From assembly GCA_026401035.1 (NCBI GenBank), contig JAPLNR010000034.1, forward strand, positions 61,912-125,911: a stretch of DNA of 64,000 bases, given 5' to 3'. A program made the position numbers and the translations under genes. Source of the DNA: Planctomycetia bacterium (GTDB lineage: Bacteria; Planctomycetota; Planctomycetia; Pirellulales; UBA1268). Shown here in pieces: positions 28,049-35,835 of the stretch. The first letter of the stretch is position 1, and every line of letters begins with the position of its first letter. The notes beneath the pieces were generated by a model. The model ran no database searches. It saw nothing but the letters and a program-made list of their open reading frames with translations, and was not told the origin of the DNA.

Positions 28049-28426
28049 TCACCAGAACCCGGCGAGCACGCCAGCGCGATGGCCGAAGACGGCGAGGCCG
28101 ATCACGGCCGCCACCACGGCGCTCAAGAGCACCGCGGCGCTGGCCATGTCGAGCGCGTCGCGAACCCGCGGATGACGGCCGGTGTCGAGCGCGCGGGCCA
28201 GTGACTCGATCGATGTATTGAAAATCTCCGCCACCAGCACGATCCCGATCGCGCCGATCAGCAGGCACCATTCGACGAGCGACACCCGGAGCACCGCGGC
28301 CACCGCCACCACGGCCGCGGCCACCCACAGGTGCACGAAGAAACTCGACTGGCTCCGCACCGCTCGGGAGAGGCCGCGAAAGGCATCGGCGAATTTGCGG
28401 GGCCAGCTGCGCCGCCGAAAGTGCAT
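28049..28426 (-). CDS. dgkA: Diacylglycerol/undecaprenol kinase, DgkA family
   Basis: A 125-residue integral membrane kinase with three transmembrane helices (about 30-47, 50-70, 92-115). The catalytic/metal residues are in EIFNTSIESLARALD and the RDALDMASAAVLLSA helix, as in the DgkA/UdpK family. It phosphorylates diacylglycerol or undecaprenol in the inner membrane, recycling lipid from envelope synthesis. It lies 31 bases downstream of the ahpC-like gene on the same strand. Confidence 0.9.
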   Translation of the reverse strand: MHFRRRSWPRKFADAFRGLSRAVRSQSSFFVHLWVAAAVVAVAAVLRVSLVEWCLLIGAIGIVLVAEIFNTSIESLARALDTGRHPRVRDALDMASAAVLLSAVVAAVIGLAVFGHRAGVLAGFW

Positions 28427-28457
28427 GGGTCGACTCGTTTCGCCGTCGTCGAGAGCC

Positions 28458-28988
28458 CTACCCGACCTTGACGTAGGGATCGCCCTTCTTCCAGTTGCAC
28501 GGGCAGAGTTCGTCGCTCTGCAGAGCGTCGAGCACGCGGAGCACCTCGGCCACGTTGCGACCGACGCGGCCCTGGTTCACGTCCACCCACTGGATCACGC
28601 CGTGGGGATCGACGATGAACGTGGCCCGAAGGCAGTAGCCCTCTGTCTTTTCGCAGATGCCCAGTTCCGGAGCCAGCAGTTGCGCCGCGATGAGCGGATA
28701 GCCGAGGTCCTTCAGGTCGGGATGCGAACGCCGCCACATCATGTGCGACCACTCGTTGTCGGTGCTGCCGCCGACCACGCTCGTGTCGCGATCCCCGAAG
28801 GCCTTCAGTTGCTTGTGAAATTCGGCGAGCTCCGTCGGGCAGACGAAGGTGAAGTCCTTCGGATAGAAGAAATAGACGACCCACTTGCCCTTGTAGTCGG
28901 CATTGGTGAGCAGCTTGATGTCTTCCTTGCCGGTGCCAACGCAGGCCTGAACGCTGTACTGGGGGAACGAGTCGCCGACGGTGAGCAT
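28458..28988 (-). CDS. ahpC: Two-Cys peroxiredoxin (AhpC/TSA family)
   Basis: A 176-residue thiol peroxidase. The peroxidatic Cys is in DFTFVCPTELAEF (near residue 50), and the C-terminal ELCPCNWKKGD holds the resolving Cys with an extra Cys. VVGGSTDNEWSHMMWR replaces the usual GVSVDSxFSHxAW. It reduces H2O2, alkyl hydroperoxides and peroxynitrite with thioredoxin or AhpF/AhpD; no partner reductase is adjacent. It is divergent from galT; a regulator site was not recognised in the 133-base gap. Confidence 0.92.
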   Translation of the reverse strand: MLTVGDSFPQYSVQACVGTGKEDIKLLTNADYKGKWVVYFFYPKDFTFVCPTELAEFHKQLKAFGDRDTSVVGGSTDNEWSHMMWRRSHPDLKDLGYPLIAAQLLAPELGICEKTEGYCLRATFIVDPHGVIQWVDVNQGRVGRNVAEVLRVLDALQSDELCPCNWKKGDPYVKVG

Positions 28989-29121
28989 GATGCGAGTCTC
29001 CGGGCCTGTCTCTTCTCTTGCGAAAGTTGCCGGCCCAGAGTCTACGGGGGGCCGCGCGGGCGTTCAACACGCTCGCCCTCGGCCGGCGCAGCATGCCGAT
29101 CCGTGCGATACTTGTGCCGCC

Positions 29122-30132
29122 ATGCCAGCCGACGAATATTTCGAAGACCGCGGGCTTTTGGAACCGCGCCGCCATCACGACCCGCTCGCGGTGCGCACGG
29201 TGTTCGTGGCGCCCAAGCGGGCCGGACGTCCGATCGACGCGGATGCCGCGCTGCACCCCTCAGCCCGGCTGATCGATTGCCCATTCTGCGCGGGCAACGA
29301 AGCGCTCACGCCGCCGGCCGTGCTGCAGGTGCCTGCCACCGGCCGCTGGCAGGCGCGGATCATCCCCAACCGGTATCCGGTGGTCGAGGATTTTCTTGGG
29401 AAACAGCCTGCTGGCTCCACCACCGCGGACCGCCGGCCGGCCCACGGCGTGCATGACGTCGTGATCGAGGCGGCCGACCACGTGCGGTCGATCCTCGCCG
29501 TCGATCCGGCACACTGGCAGGATGTCTGGGAACTCTGCCGGCAGCGGCTCGCAGCGTTGGCCGACCGCAGCGACCTCGCCTGGGCCACGGTGTTCAAGAA
29601 TTCCGGTCCGCGGGCCGGGGCATCGCTCGAACATCTCCACAGCCAGCTCATCGCGCTCGACTTCGTGCCGCCGGTGATCGAGGCCGAGTTGGCGGCAGCC
29701 GGCCGCGCCGCCGATGCGTTTGGCGACATCGTGCGGGCGGCGGAAGCTGGGGGGCGGGTCGTTGCGGAGCAGGACGATCTCGTGGCCTTCGTGCCGCACG
29801 CCATCCGCCAGCCCTACGAAACCTGGATCATGCCCCGCTCACCGGAGGCCTGGTTCCACGCCACGTCACCTGCCCGCGTGGCGGCGTTGGCGATGCTCAC
29901 GCAACTCCTGATCGCGCGGCTCGACCGGATCGTTCCGGGGGCCGACTACAACTGGTGGCTCCATCAGGCACCGTTCGCGTCGCACGCCGGGGGCCACTGG
30001 CCGTCCGTCAACTGGCGCTGGCACCTCGAGATCCTGCCCCGGCTGGCAAGTTTTGCCGGCTTCGAACTCGGCACCGGCTGCCACATCACCGTCGCCACCC
30101 CCGAGGACTCGGCCCGCCTGTTGCGCGTGTAG
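29122..30132 (+). CDS. galT: Galactose-1-phosphate uridylyltransferase-like protein
   Basis: A 336-residue HIT-superfamily nucleotidyltransferase. CPFCAGNE gives the zinc CxxC, PNRYPVV follows, and the active-site histidines are in SLEHLHSQLIA, where canonical GalT has HPHGQ. The C-terminal half contains WWLHQAPF and WRWHLEILPR, as in GalT repeats. It would exchange UMP between UDP-glucose and galactose-1-phosphate; related enzymes use other sugar-1-phosphates, so the specificity is not certain. ATG 29122 gives the conserved start. It is upstream of the GH57 gene on the same strand with a 158-base gap, which suggests a carbohydrate-storage context. Confidence 0.85.
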   Translation: MPADEYFEDRGLLEPRRHHDPLAVRTVFVAPKRAGRPIDADAALHPSARLIDCPFCAGNEALTPPAVLQVPATGRWQARIIPNRYPVVEDFLGKQPAGSTTADRRPAHGVHDVVIEAADHVRSILAVDPAHWQDVWELCRQRLAALADRSDLAWATVFKNSGPRAGASLEHLHSQLIALDFVPPVIEAELAAAGRAADAFGDIVRAAEAGGRVVAEQDDLVAFVPHAIRQPYETWIMPRSPEAWFHATSPARVAALAMLTQLLIARLDRIVPGADYNWWLHQAPFASHAGGHWPSVNWRWHLEILPRLASFAGFELGTGCHITVATPEDSARLLRV

Positions 30133-30290
30133 CCCGCGTGCTCCGCGTGGAGCCCGCTCGATTCTCCCGCGAAACCCGTTGCCGGCCCACATTTCCCAGC
30201 CGTCACAACCGTCAAAGCGTTTGGCGCGGCCCCGGCAAGCGCCGACAATCGGTCGCTCTTCATCCACTCACTCCCCGTCCGGGCCCATTC

Positions 30291-32477
30291 ATGTCTGCTG
30301 CCGTTCGCTTCGTCTTCGTCCTCCACGATCATCAGCCCGTCGGCAACTTCGACGAGGTGATCGAACAGGCCTACCGCGATAGTTATCTCCCGCTGCTGGA
30401 TCTGCTCGAGCGGCATCCCGGCATCCGGCTCGGCCTGCACACGAGCGGACCGCTCGCAGAATGGCTCGACCGCCAGCACCCCGACTACATCGATCGCGTG
30501 GCACGGCTCGTGGCCGAGAAGCAGGTCGAGATCGTGGGTGGCGCCTATCACGAACCCGTGCTCGCCATGCTGCCGGCCCGCGACCGTGTCGGCCAGATCC
30601 GCAGTTACTCGCAGTGGCTCGAACGGCGGTTCAAGGCCAAGGTATCGGGCATGTGGGTGGCCGAGCGGGTCTGGGATCCCGGGATGGCCCGTGACATCGC
30701 CGCCGCCGGCATCGAGTGGACGATCCTCGACGACAGCCACTTCAAGGCGGCCGGTCTCTCCGAAGACCAACTCGACCGGCACTGGCTCACCGAAGGAGAT
30801 GGCGCCACGCTCGCGGTGTTTCCGGTGAGCGAGCGGCTGCGATACGTGATTCCATTCGCGGCGCCTCAGGACACGATCGACCACCTGCGTTTTCTCGCCT
30901 CCCGGCGGCACGGTGCCTTGGCCGTCTTCGGCGACGACGGGGAGAAGTTCGGTGTCTGGCCCGACACACATCGCACCTGCTTCGAAGAGGGCTGGCTGGA
31001 GACATTCTTCGGGCTGCTCGAGGCCAACTCCGACTGGATCGAGATGAGCCTGCCGTCGGAGGTGGTGCATGACACGCCGCCGGCCGGCACGATCTGGCTG
31101 CCGGAATGCAGCTACCGCGAGATGACGGAGTGGGTGCTGCCGCCCGAGAAACAGCTCGCCTGCGTGCAGGCCCGCGTGGCGGCCACGACCGACCCGTCGC
31201 TCTCGAGCATCGCCACGTTCATCCGTGGCGGCACCTGGCGAAACTTCCGGATGCGGTATCCGGAGGCCAATGAGATGTATGCGCGGATGATGGTGGTGAG
31301 CGAGCGGCTCGAGCGGATTCGGCAGGCAGGCCCCGCCGACCCGGACGCCCTTGCCGAGGCGACGCAGGCGCTCTATCGCGGGCAGTGCAACTGCGCGTAT
31401 TGGCACGGCGCGTTCGGCGGCATCTACCTGCCGCACCTGCGCAATGCGATCTACCACGAACTGATCGCCGCCGACCGGGCGGCCGACCGGGCCGAGGGCC
31501 GCCGCGGCGCATGGGTCGAGGCCACGACAGCCGACTACGACTTCGACGGCCGCACCGACATCCGTCTCTCGGGTGACAGCCTCGACGCCTGGCTTGCACC
31601 GGCCAAGGGTGGCATGCTCTACGAACTCGACCTTCGCGACCAGCAGCACAACCTGCTCGCCACGCTCGACCGCCGCCCCGAGGCCTATCACGCGCAGGTG
31701 CTCGCTGGACCAGGCGTGGCCCGGAGCGTGGTCGATGCCTCGCAACTGGCGAAGTTCAAGCAGGAGGGTCTCGAGCGGATGGTCCGCTACGACACCTCGC
31801 GGCGCAAGAGCCTCGTCGACCACTTCTGGGACGTCGACGTCTCGGCCGCCGCGGTGGTGGATGGCACCGCGATGGAGCGGGGTGATTTCGCGGCCGGTGC
31901 CTACGAGGCGAGCGTCCGCCGCAACCCGGGCCGGATCCAGGTGCTGCTCTCGCGGGCGGGCAACGCCTGGGGCATCCCGTTCACGCTCTCGAAGGCGGTC
32001 ACACTCGAGGCCGGTGCCCGCGTCCTCGAGATCGCCTACAAGCTCGAGGGACTCCCCCGCGACTTCCGGCAGCACCTCGCGGTCGAGTTTAATTTTGCGG
32101 GCCTGCCCACGGCGGCCGCGGGTCGTTTTTTCTACGACGAGTCGCGGCAGAACCTGGGCGAACTTGCGACGCGGCTGGATCTGCCAAATGCCCGCGTGCT
32201 CGGCCTCGTCGACGACTGGCTCGACATCGATGCGCGGCTGTCCTTCGGCGCCTCGTCGAACGGCAGCGTGGCGGGCATCTGGACGTTCCCGATCCAGTCG
32301 GTGAGCCAGTCGGAAGGGGGCTTCGAACTCGTGCACCAGTCGGTGGTGGTGATGCCGCACTGGCTCGTCACGCCGGATGCCGACGGCGCGTGGAAGGTGA
32401 CGATGCGGCTCGATCTCGACCGCTTTTCGCGGCGGGGCGTCGGCGCGGCCGACAGGCTCGAGGCCGTGCCGGGCTGA
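30291..32477 (+). CDS. GH57 4-alpha-glucanotransferase / alpha-amylase
   Basis: A 728-residue cytoplasmic glycosidase. The GH57 (beta/alpha)7 barrel opens with FVFVLHDHQPVGNF; the nucleophile Glu lies in MWVAERVWDPGM and the acid/base Asp in FGDDGEKFGVWP. After ~residue 380 come a helical region with YWHGAFGGIYLPHLR and a C-terminal beta-sandwich (DUF1926-like) from about 420. The layout matches Thermococcus-type 4-alpha-glucanotransferases, which rearrange or degrade alpha-1,4-glucans such as glycogen. There is no signal peptide. Another start upstream of 30291 would overlap galT and is rejected. A dispersed palindrome lies just after the stop. Confidence 0.9.
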   Translation: MSAAVRFVFVLHDHQPVGNFDEVIEQAYRDSYLPLLDLLERHPGIRLGLHTSGPLAEWLDRQHPDYIDRVARLVAEKQVEIVGGAYHEPVLAMLPARDRVGQIRSYSQWLERRFKAKVSGMWVAERVWDPGMARDIAAAGIEWTILDDSHFKAAGLSEDQLDRHWLTEGDGATLAVFPVSERLRYVIPFAAPQDTIDHLRFLASRRHGALAVFGDDGEKFGVWPDTHRTCFEEGWLETFFGLLEANSDWIEMSLPSEVVHDTPPAGTIWLPECSYREMTEWVLPPEKQLACVQARVAATTDPSLSSIATFIRGGTWRNFRMRYPEANEMYARMMVVSERLERIRQAGPADPDALAEATQALYRGQCNCAYWHGAFGGIYLPHLRNAIYHELIAADRAADRAEGRRGAWVEATTADYDFDGRTDIRLSGDSLDAWLAPAKGGMLYELDLRDQQHNLLATLDRRPEAYHAQVLAGPGVARSVVDASQLAKFKQEGLERMVRYDTSRRKSLVDHFWDVDVSAAAVVDGTAMERGDFAAGAYEASVRRNPGRIQVLLSRAGNAWGIPFTLSKAVTLEAGARVLEIAYKLEGLPRDFRQHLAVEFNFAGLPTAAAGRFFYDESRQNLGELATRLDLPNARVLGLVDDWLDIDARLSFGASSNGSVAGIWTFPIQSVSQSEGGFELVHQSVVVMPHWLVTPDADGAWKVTMRLDLDRFSRRGVGAADRLEAVPG

Positions 32478-32484
32478 GCGGCCA

Positions 32485-32506
32485 GACAGGCTAAAGCCTG
32501 TCCTCC
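32485..32506 (-). repeat. Dispersed palindrome, copy 6 (encodes the bioD C-terminus)
   Basis: The core GACAGGCTAAAGCCTGTC followed by CTCC. On the minus strand the last bioD codons (EDRL) and its TAG stop (32491-32493) fall inside the palindrome. It lies between convergent GH57 and bioD. Confidence 0.85.
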
Positions 32507-33189
32507 ATGATCGCCAGCCAGTCGATCTGGGGTTCGATCAGCGCGGCGCCGTGGGCGAGAACGGCCACCGGGAGCGGGGCGAGCCGCGCGGCCAGGTCGC
32601 CCGCGCTGTCGTGGGCGATGCCGGCGTCGCTGACGGGATCGGCCAGGCTGCCGACGAGCGGCTGCGTGTGCGAGAGCACGACCGCGGCGATGGAAAGCCC
32701 CCGGGCCCGGGCCGCCTGTACGGTGGCGAGCGTTCGGCCGATCGCGCCCAGCCGCGCGGCATCGACGATGACCAGCGGCAGGCCGAGATCGGCCACGAGA
32801 TCCACGTTGAGGAGCGTGTCACCCAGCGGTGAGAACAGGCCGCCGGCTCCCTCGACGACAACCACGTCACTGGCCGCCCGCCACGGCGAGAACCCGTCGC
32901 AGAGCAATCGCTCATCCACGATGCTTCCCGCGACACGGGCAGCCCGCGGCGGCGCGATCGGCGCGGCGAATACCTGCGGACAGACACGTTCTCGCGAGAG
33001 CGGCCGATCCGCGGCCTCCCAGAGTTGGTCAACGTCGTTCACTGCGCCGGCCACGACACCACTCGCAACGGGCTTGTAGACGCCGACCCGGATGCCGGCG
33101 CCGACGAGCTGCCGCACGATCGCCACCGCCACCGCGGTCTTGCCAACGTCGGTATCAGTGCCCGTGACGAAGAGTCCGCAGTGCTTCAT
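32491..33189 (-). CDS. bioD: Dethiobiotin synthetase
   Basis: A 232-residue P-loop enzyme. FVTGTDTDVGKTAVA is the diagnostic BioD P-loop, YKPVASG holds the catalytic Lys, and VVVEGAGGLFSPLG is the second active-site loop. It carboxylates 7,8-diaminopelargonate to dethiobiotin using ATP. The last four residues and the stop codon lie in a dispersed palindrome, which may have replaced the original 3' end. No other bio gene is nearby. It is divergent from feoA across a 114-base region carrying the Fur-like palindrome. Confidence 0.93.
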   Translation of the reverse strand: MKHCGLFVTGTDTDVGKTAVAVAIVRQLVGAGIRVGVYKPVASGVVAGAVNDVDQLWEAADRPLSRERVCPQVFAAPIAPPRAARVAGSIVDERLLCDGFSPWRAASDVVVVEGAGGLFSPLGDTLLNVDLVADLGLPLVIVDAARLGAIGRTLATVQAARARGLSIAAVVLSHTQPLVGSLADPVSDAGIAHDSAGDLAARLAPLPVAVLAHGAALIEPQIDWLAIMEDRL

Positions 33190-33201
33190 GATGCGTTCTG
33201 G

Positions 33202-33264
33202 TTGCTTCGGTACCGAATAGGTTCTACACTGCCGCAGAGTTGAGAACGATTCTCAACTCTGCGG
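33202..33264 (+). promoter_or_regulatory. feo promoter with a perfect 33-base Fur-like palindrome
   Basis: TTGCTT (33202-33207), 17 bases, TACACT (33225-33230), then CCGCAGAGTTGAGAA (33232-33246), CGA, and its exact reverse complement (33250-33264). The centre, TTGAGAA-N3-TTCTCAA, resembles a Fur box and would cover the transcription start. It sits between bioD and the feoA gene. Confidence 0.75.
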
Positions 33265-33303
33265 ACGGTGTCCTCGGAGGCCGCATTCGGCGGATTCCCA
33301 GCA

Positions 33304-33528
33304 GTGCCATCATTGAACGAGGTTGCCGTCGGCCGGAGTGCCCGTGTTGCCGATGTCACCGGCTCCGACGCCACTGCGATACGGCTTCTGGAAATGGGGC
33401 TGACGCCGGGCGTGACCGTCAAGGTTGTGGCCGCGGCCCCGCTCGGTGATCCGCTCGAACTCGAACTCCGCGGCTACCGTCTTTCGATTCGCCGCCACGA
33501 TGCGGCGCGGATCGCCGTCGCCTCCTGA
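33304..33528 (+). CDS. feoA: Ferrous iron transport protein A
   Basis: A small SH3-like cytoplasmic protein of about 74 residues: LNEVAVGRSARVADV, then RLLEMGLTPGVTVKVV and GDPLELELRGYRLSIRR, the FeoA signature. It assists FeoB in Fe(II) uptake. The start is uncertain: GTG 33304 matches family length and has a weak GGCGG upstream, while GTG 33268 would add 12 residues directly after the Fur-like palindrome. feoB begins 8 bases after the stop. Confidence 0.9.
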   Translation: MPSLNEVAVGRSARVADVTGSDATAIRLLEMGLTPGVTVKVVAAAPLGDPLELELRGYRLSIRRHDAARIAVAS

Positions 33529-33536
33529 TCGCCACC

Positions 33537-35627
33537 ATGACACACCCGTCCGGCAGCCGGGGCGACCAGCAACCGCTCACCGTCGCCCTCCTGGGCAATC
33601 CCAACACCGGCAAGAGCACGCTCTTCTCGGCGCTCGCCGGCATCCCGACCCGGATCGGCAACTATCCCGGGGTGACGGTCGAGGAAAAAGTCGGTCGATT
33701 CACCCACGGTGACCGGATCATCGATCTCGTCGACCTGCCGGGGACCTACAGCCTCCGCCCGCAGAGTCCCGACGAACAGGTGGCCGTCGACGTGCTGCAG
33801 GGCCGCATGGAGGGTGTGCCGCCGCCCGACTGCGTGGTGGTCGTCGCGGATGCCACGAACCTCGAGCGCAACCTCTTTCTTGCGACCCAGGCCCTCGAAC
33901 TCGGCCTGCCCACGGTGATCGCGCTCACGCTTGCGGACATCGCCACCACGAAGGGCATCGAGATCGACGCCGCGGAACTCTCCCGCCGGCTCGGCTGCCC
34001 GGTGTTGCGCGTCGTCGCCCCGACTCGGGAGGGCATCAAGGCCCTCGGCGACCAGATCCTCGCCACGGCAGGTTCCCCGCCACCGCGGCCCATCCCGCTC
34101 GATTCCCAGCCTGCGGCAGTCGCTGCCCAGCGCTCGCCGGCCGCCAACGAGGCCATCGCCCGCTATGCCCGGATCGAGCAGGTGCTCGACGGCGTCGTGC
34201 GGCGTTCGCCCGTCCTATCGCGGTCGCTCAACGAACGGATCGACGGCGTCCTCACCCACCGCCTCTGGGGCATGCTCGTCTTCGTGGCCACGATGCTGGC
34301 GATCTTCTCGTCGATCTTCTGGCTGGCGACACCGCTGATGGACCTGATCTCGGGTGGCGTGGACGCCGTTGCGGCAGTGGCCGAATCGGTCCTCCCGGAA
34401 GGGCCGGTGCGGTCGCTGATCGTGGATGGCGTGCTGGCGGGCGTGGGCGGCGTGGTCATCTTTCTGCCACAGATCGCGCTGCTCTTCTTCTTCGTTGCCC
34501 TGCTCGAAGGCTGCGGCTACCTCTCGCGGGCGGCGTTCCTGATGGACCGGCTGCTCTGCGGAGTGGGCCTGAGCGGCAAGTCGTTCATTCCGCTGCTTTC
34601 GAGTTTTGCCTGTGCGATCCCGGGCATCATGTCGGCACGGACGATCGAGAATCCCCGCGACCGGCTGCTGACGATCCTCGTGGCGCCGCTGATGAGCTGC
34701 TCGGCGCGACTGCCGGTTTATCTCCTGCTCTGCGGCGCGTTCGTGCCGAACGTGCCGGTGGGCGTCTCGTGGCTGCGGCTGCCGGCGGTGGTGCTGGCGG
34801 CGATGTATGCCGTGGGCGTGGCCGTGGCGGCGATCGTGGCGTTCGTGCTCTCCCGGACCCTGTTTCGCGGCCAGCCGCAGCCCTTCGTGATGGAACTGCC
34901 CAGCTGGCGGTGGCCGCGTTGGGAGGTCGTGCTCGAACGGGTCCGCGAGGCGGCATGGTCGTTTCTCAAGAATGCCGGCACGTTGATCGTGGCCGTGAGC
35001 ATCGTGGTCTGGGCCTTGGCGAGCTACCCGCGGCAGGAGCGGGCGATCGAGGCGGAGGTGAAGGCCGACCGCGAGGTGCTCGAGGAACGGCTGGCGGCCC
35101 TGCCTGCCGTGGATCCCGACCGCGCTGAGTTGGCGGCCGAACTGTCCGCCCTCGACACGCCCGCGGGCCTTGAGGCGGCCCGCCGCGGCGCCGCCCAGAG
35201 GCAGAGTTTTCTCGGTCGTGCCGGCCGGTTCATCGAGCCCGTCGTGAAGCCGCTCGGCTGGGACTGGCGGCTCGGCTGCGCGGCGATTGCGAGCTTTCCC
35301 GCCCGCGAAGTGGTGCTCGGCACGCTCGGCGTGATCTACAACCTCGGCGACATCGATCCCGGCGCAGACGAGGCCGCCAGCGCCCTGGTGCGGCGGCTGC
35401 GGGCCGCCACTTGGGACGGCACCAACAAGAAGGTGTTCACGCTGCCGGTGGCCCTGTCGATCATGGTGTTTTTCGCGCTCTGCGCGCAGTGCGCAAGCAC
35501 GCTCGTCGTGATCGGCAAGGAGACGGGCAGCCGCCTCTGGCCGGTGGTGGCCTTCACCTACATGACGGTGCTTGCCTGGCTGGGCGCCTTCGCCACCTAC
35601 CAGCTCGGCAGCCTGCTGCTCAGGTAA
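33537..35627 (+). CDS. feoB: Ferrous iron transport protein B
   Basis: A 696-residue inner-membrane Fe(II) transporter. The cytosolic G domain has G1 GNPNTGKST, the switch region GNYPGVTVE, and G3 DLPGTYSL. The G4 position reads TLAD instead of NxxD, which would weaken guanine specificity. The membrane part begins near residue 250, with Gate-type segments (SRAAFLMDRLL, GKSFIPLLSSFACAIPGIMSAR) and a C-terminal set of helices around an insertion at ~510-560 (a charged coiled segment). Adjacent to feoA and a small membrane gene, it is probably repressed by Fur with iron. Confidence 0.95.
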   Translation: MTHPSGSRGDQQPLTVALLGNPNTGKSTLFSALAGIPTRIGNYPGVTVEEKVGRFTHGDRIIDLVDLPGTYSLRPQSPDEQVAVDVLQGRMEGVPPPDCVVVVADATNLERNLFLATQALELGLPTVIALTLADIATTKGIEIDAAELSRRLGCPVLRVVAPTREGIKALGDQILATAGSPPPRPIPLDSQPAAVAAQRSPAANEAIARYARIEQVLDGVVRRSPVLSRSLNERIDGVLTHRLWGMLVFVATMLAIFSSIFWLATPLMDLISGGVDAVAAVAESVLPEGPVRSLIVDGVLAGVGGVVIFLPQIALLFFFVALLEGCGYLSRAAFLMDRLLCGVGLSGKSFIPLLSSFACAIPGIMSARTIENPRDRLLTILVAPLMSCSARLPVYLLLCGAFVPNVPVGVSWLRLPAVVLAAMYAVGVAVAAIVAFVLSRTLFRGQPQPFVMELPSWRWPRWEVVLERVREAAWSFLKNAGTLIVAVSIVVWALASYPRQERAIEAEVKADREVLEERLAALPAVDPDRAELAAELSALDTPAGLEAARRGAAQRQSFLGRAGRFIEPVVKPLGWDWRLGCAAIASFPAREVVLGTLGVIYNLGDIDPGADEAASALVRRLRAATWDGTNKKVFTLPVALSIMVFFALCAQCASTLVVIGKETGSRLWPVVAFTYMTVLAWLGAFATYQLGSLLLR

Positions 35628-35640
35628 AATTCGGCTTCCG

Positions 35641-35820
35641 ATGCAAGACGCCATCGCCATCGCCGTCTCACTCGCCGCGGCCATCTGGCTCGTGCGGGCT
35701 CTCACGCGGCAGTTCTTCGCCCCCCCCTGCCGCCCCCCTGCAGCCGGCCCGGCGGGCAGCGACGGGTTTGTCGCCCTGGAAACCCTTCGTTCATCCCGTC
35801 CGCGCGACAAGCGACTGTAG
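35641..35820 (+). CDS. Small single-helix protein downstream of feoB
   Basis: A 59-residue protein with one N-terminal transmembrane segment (IAIAVSLAAAIWLVRAL) and a Pro-rich tail with a single Cys (FFAPPCRPPAAGP). Position, size and topology recall the FeoB-associated Cys-rich membrane protein, but only one Cys is present. It starts 13 bases after feoB. It is convergent with the Wzy/TPR gene, 15 bases away. Confidence 0.55.
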   Translation: MQDAIAIAVSLAAAIWLVRALTRQFFAPPCRPPAAGPAGSDGFVALETLRSSRPRDKRL

Positions 35821-35835
35821 TGGTCGCCGTCCCGC

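Noticed and set aside
29964..32360. A 798-codon open frame opposite galT and the GH57 gene
   Set aside because: It crosses two clear genes, is rich in Arg/Val/Gly/His/Asp as expected for a shadow, and has no domain.
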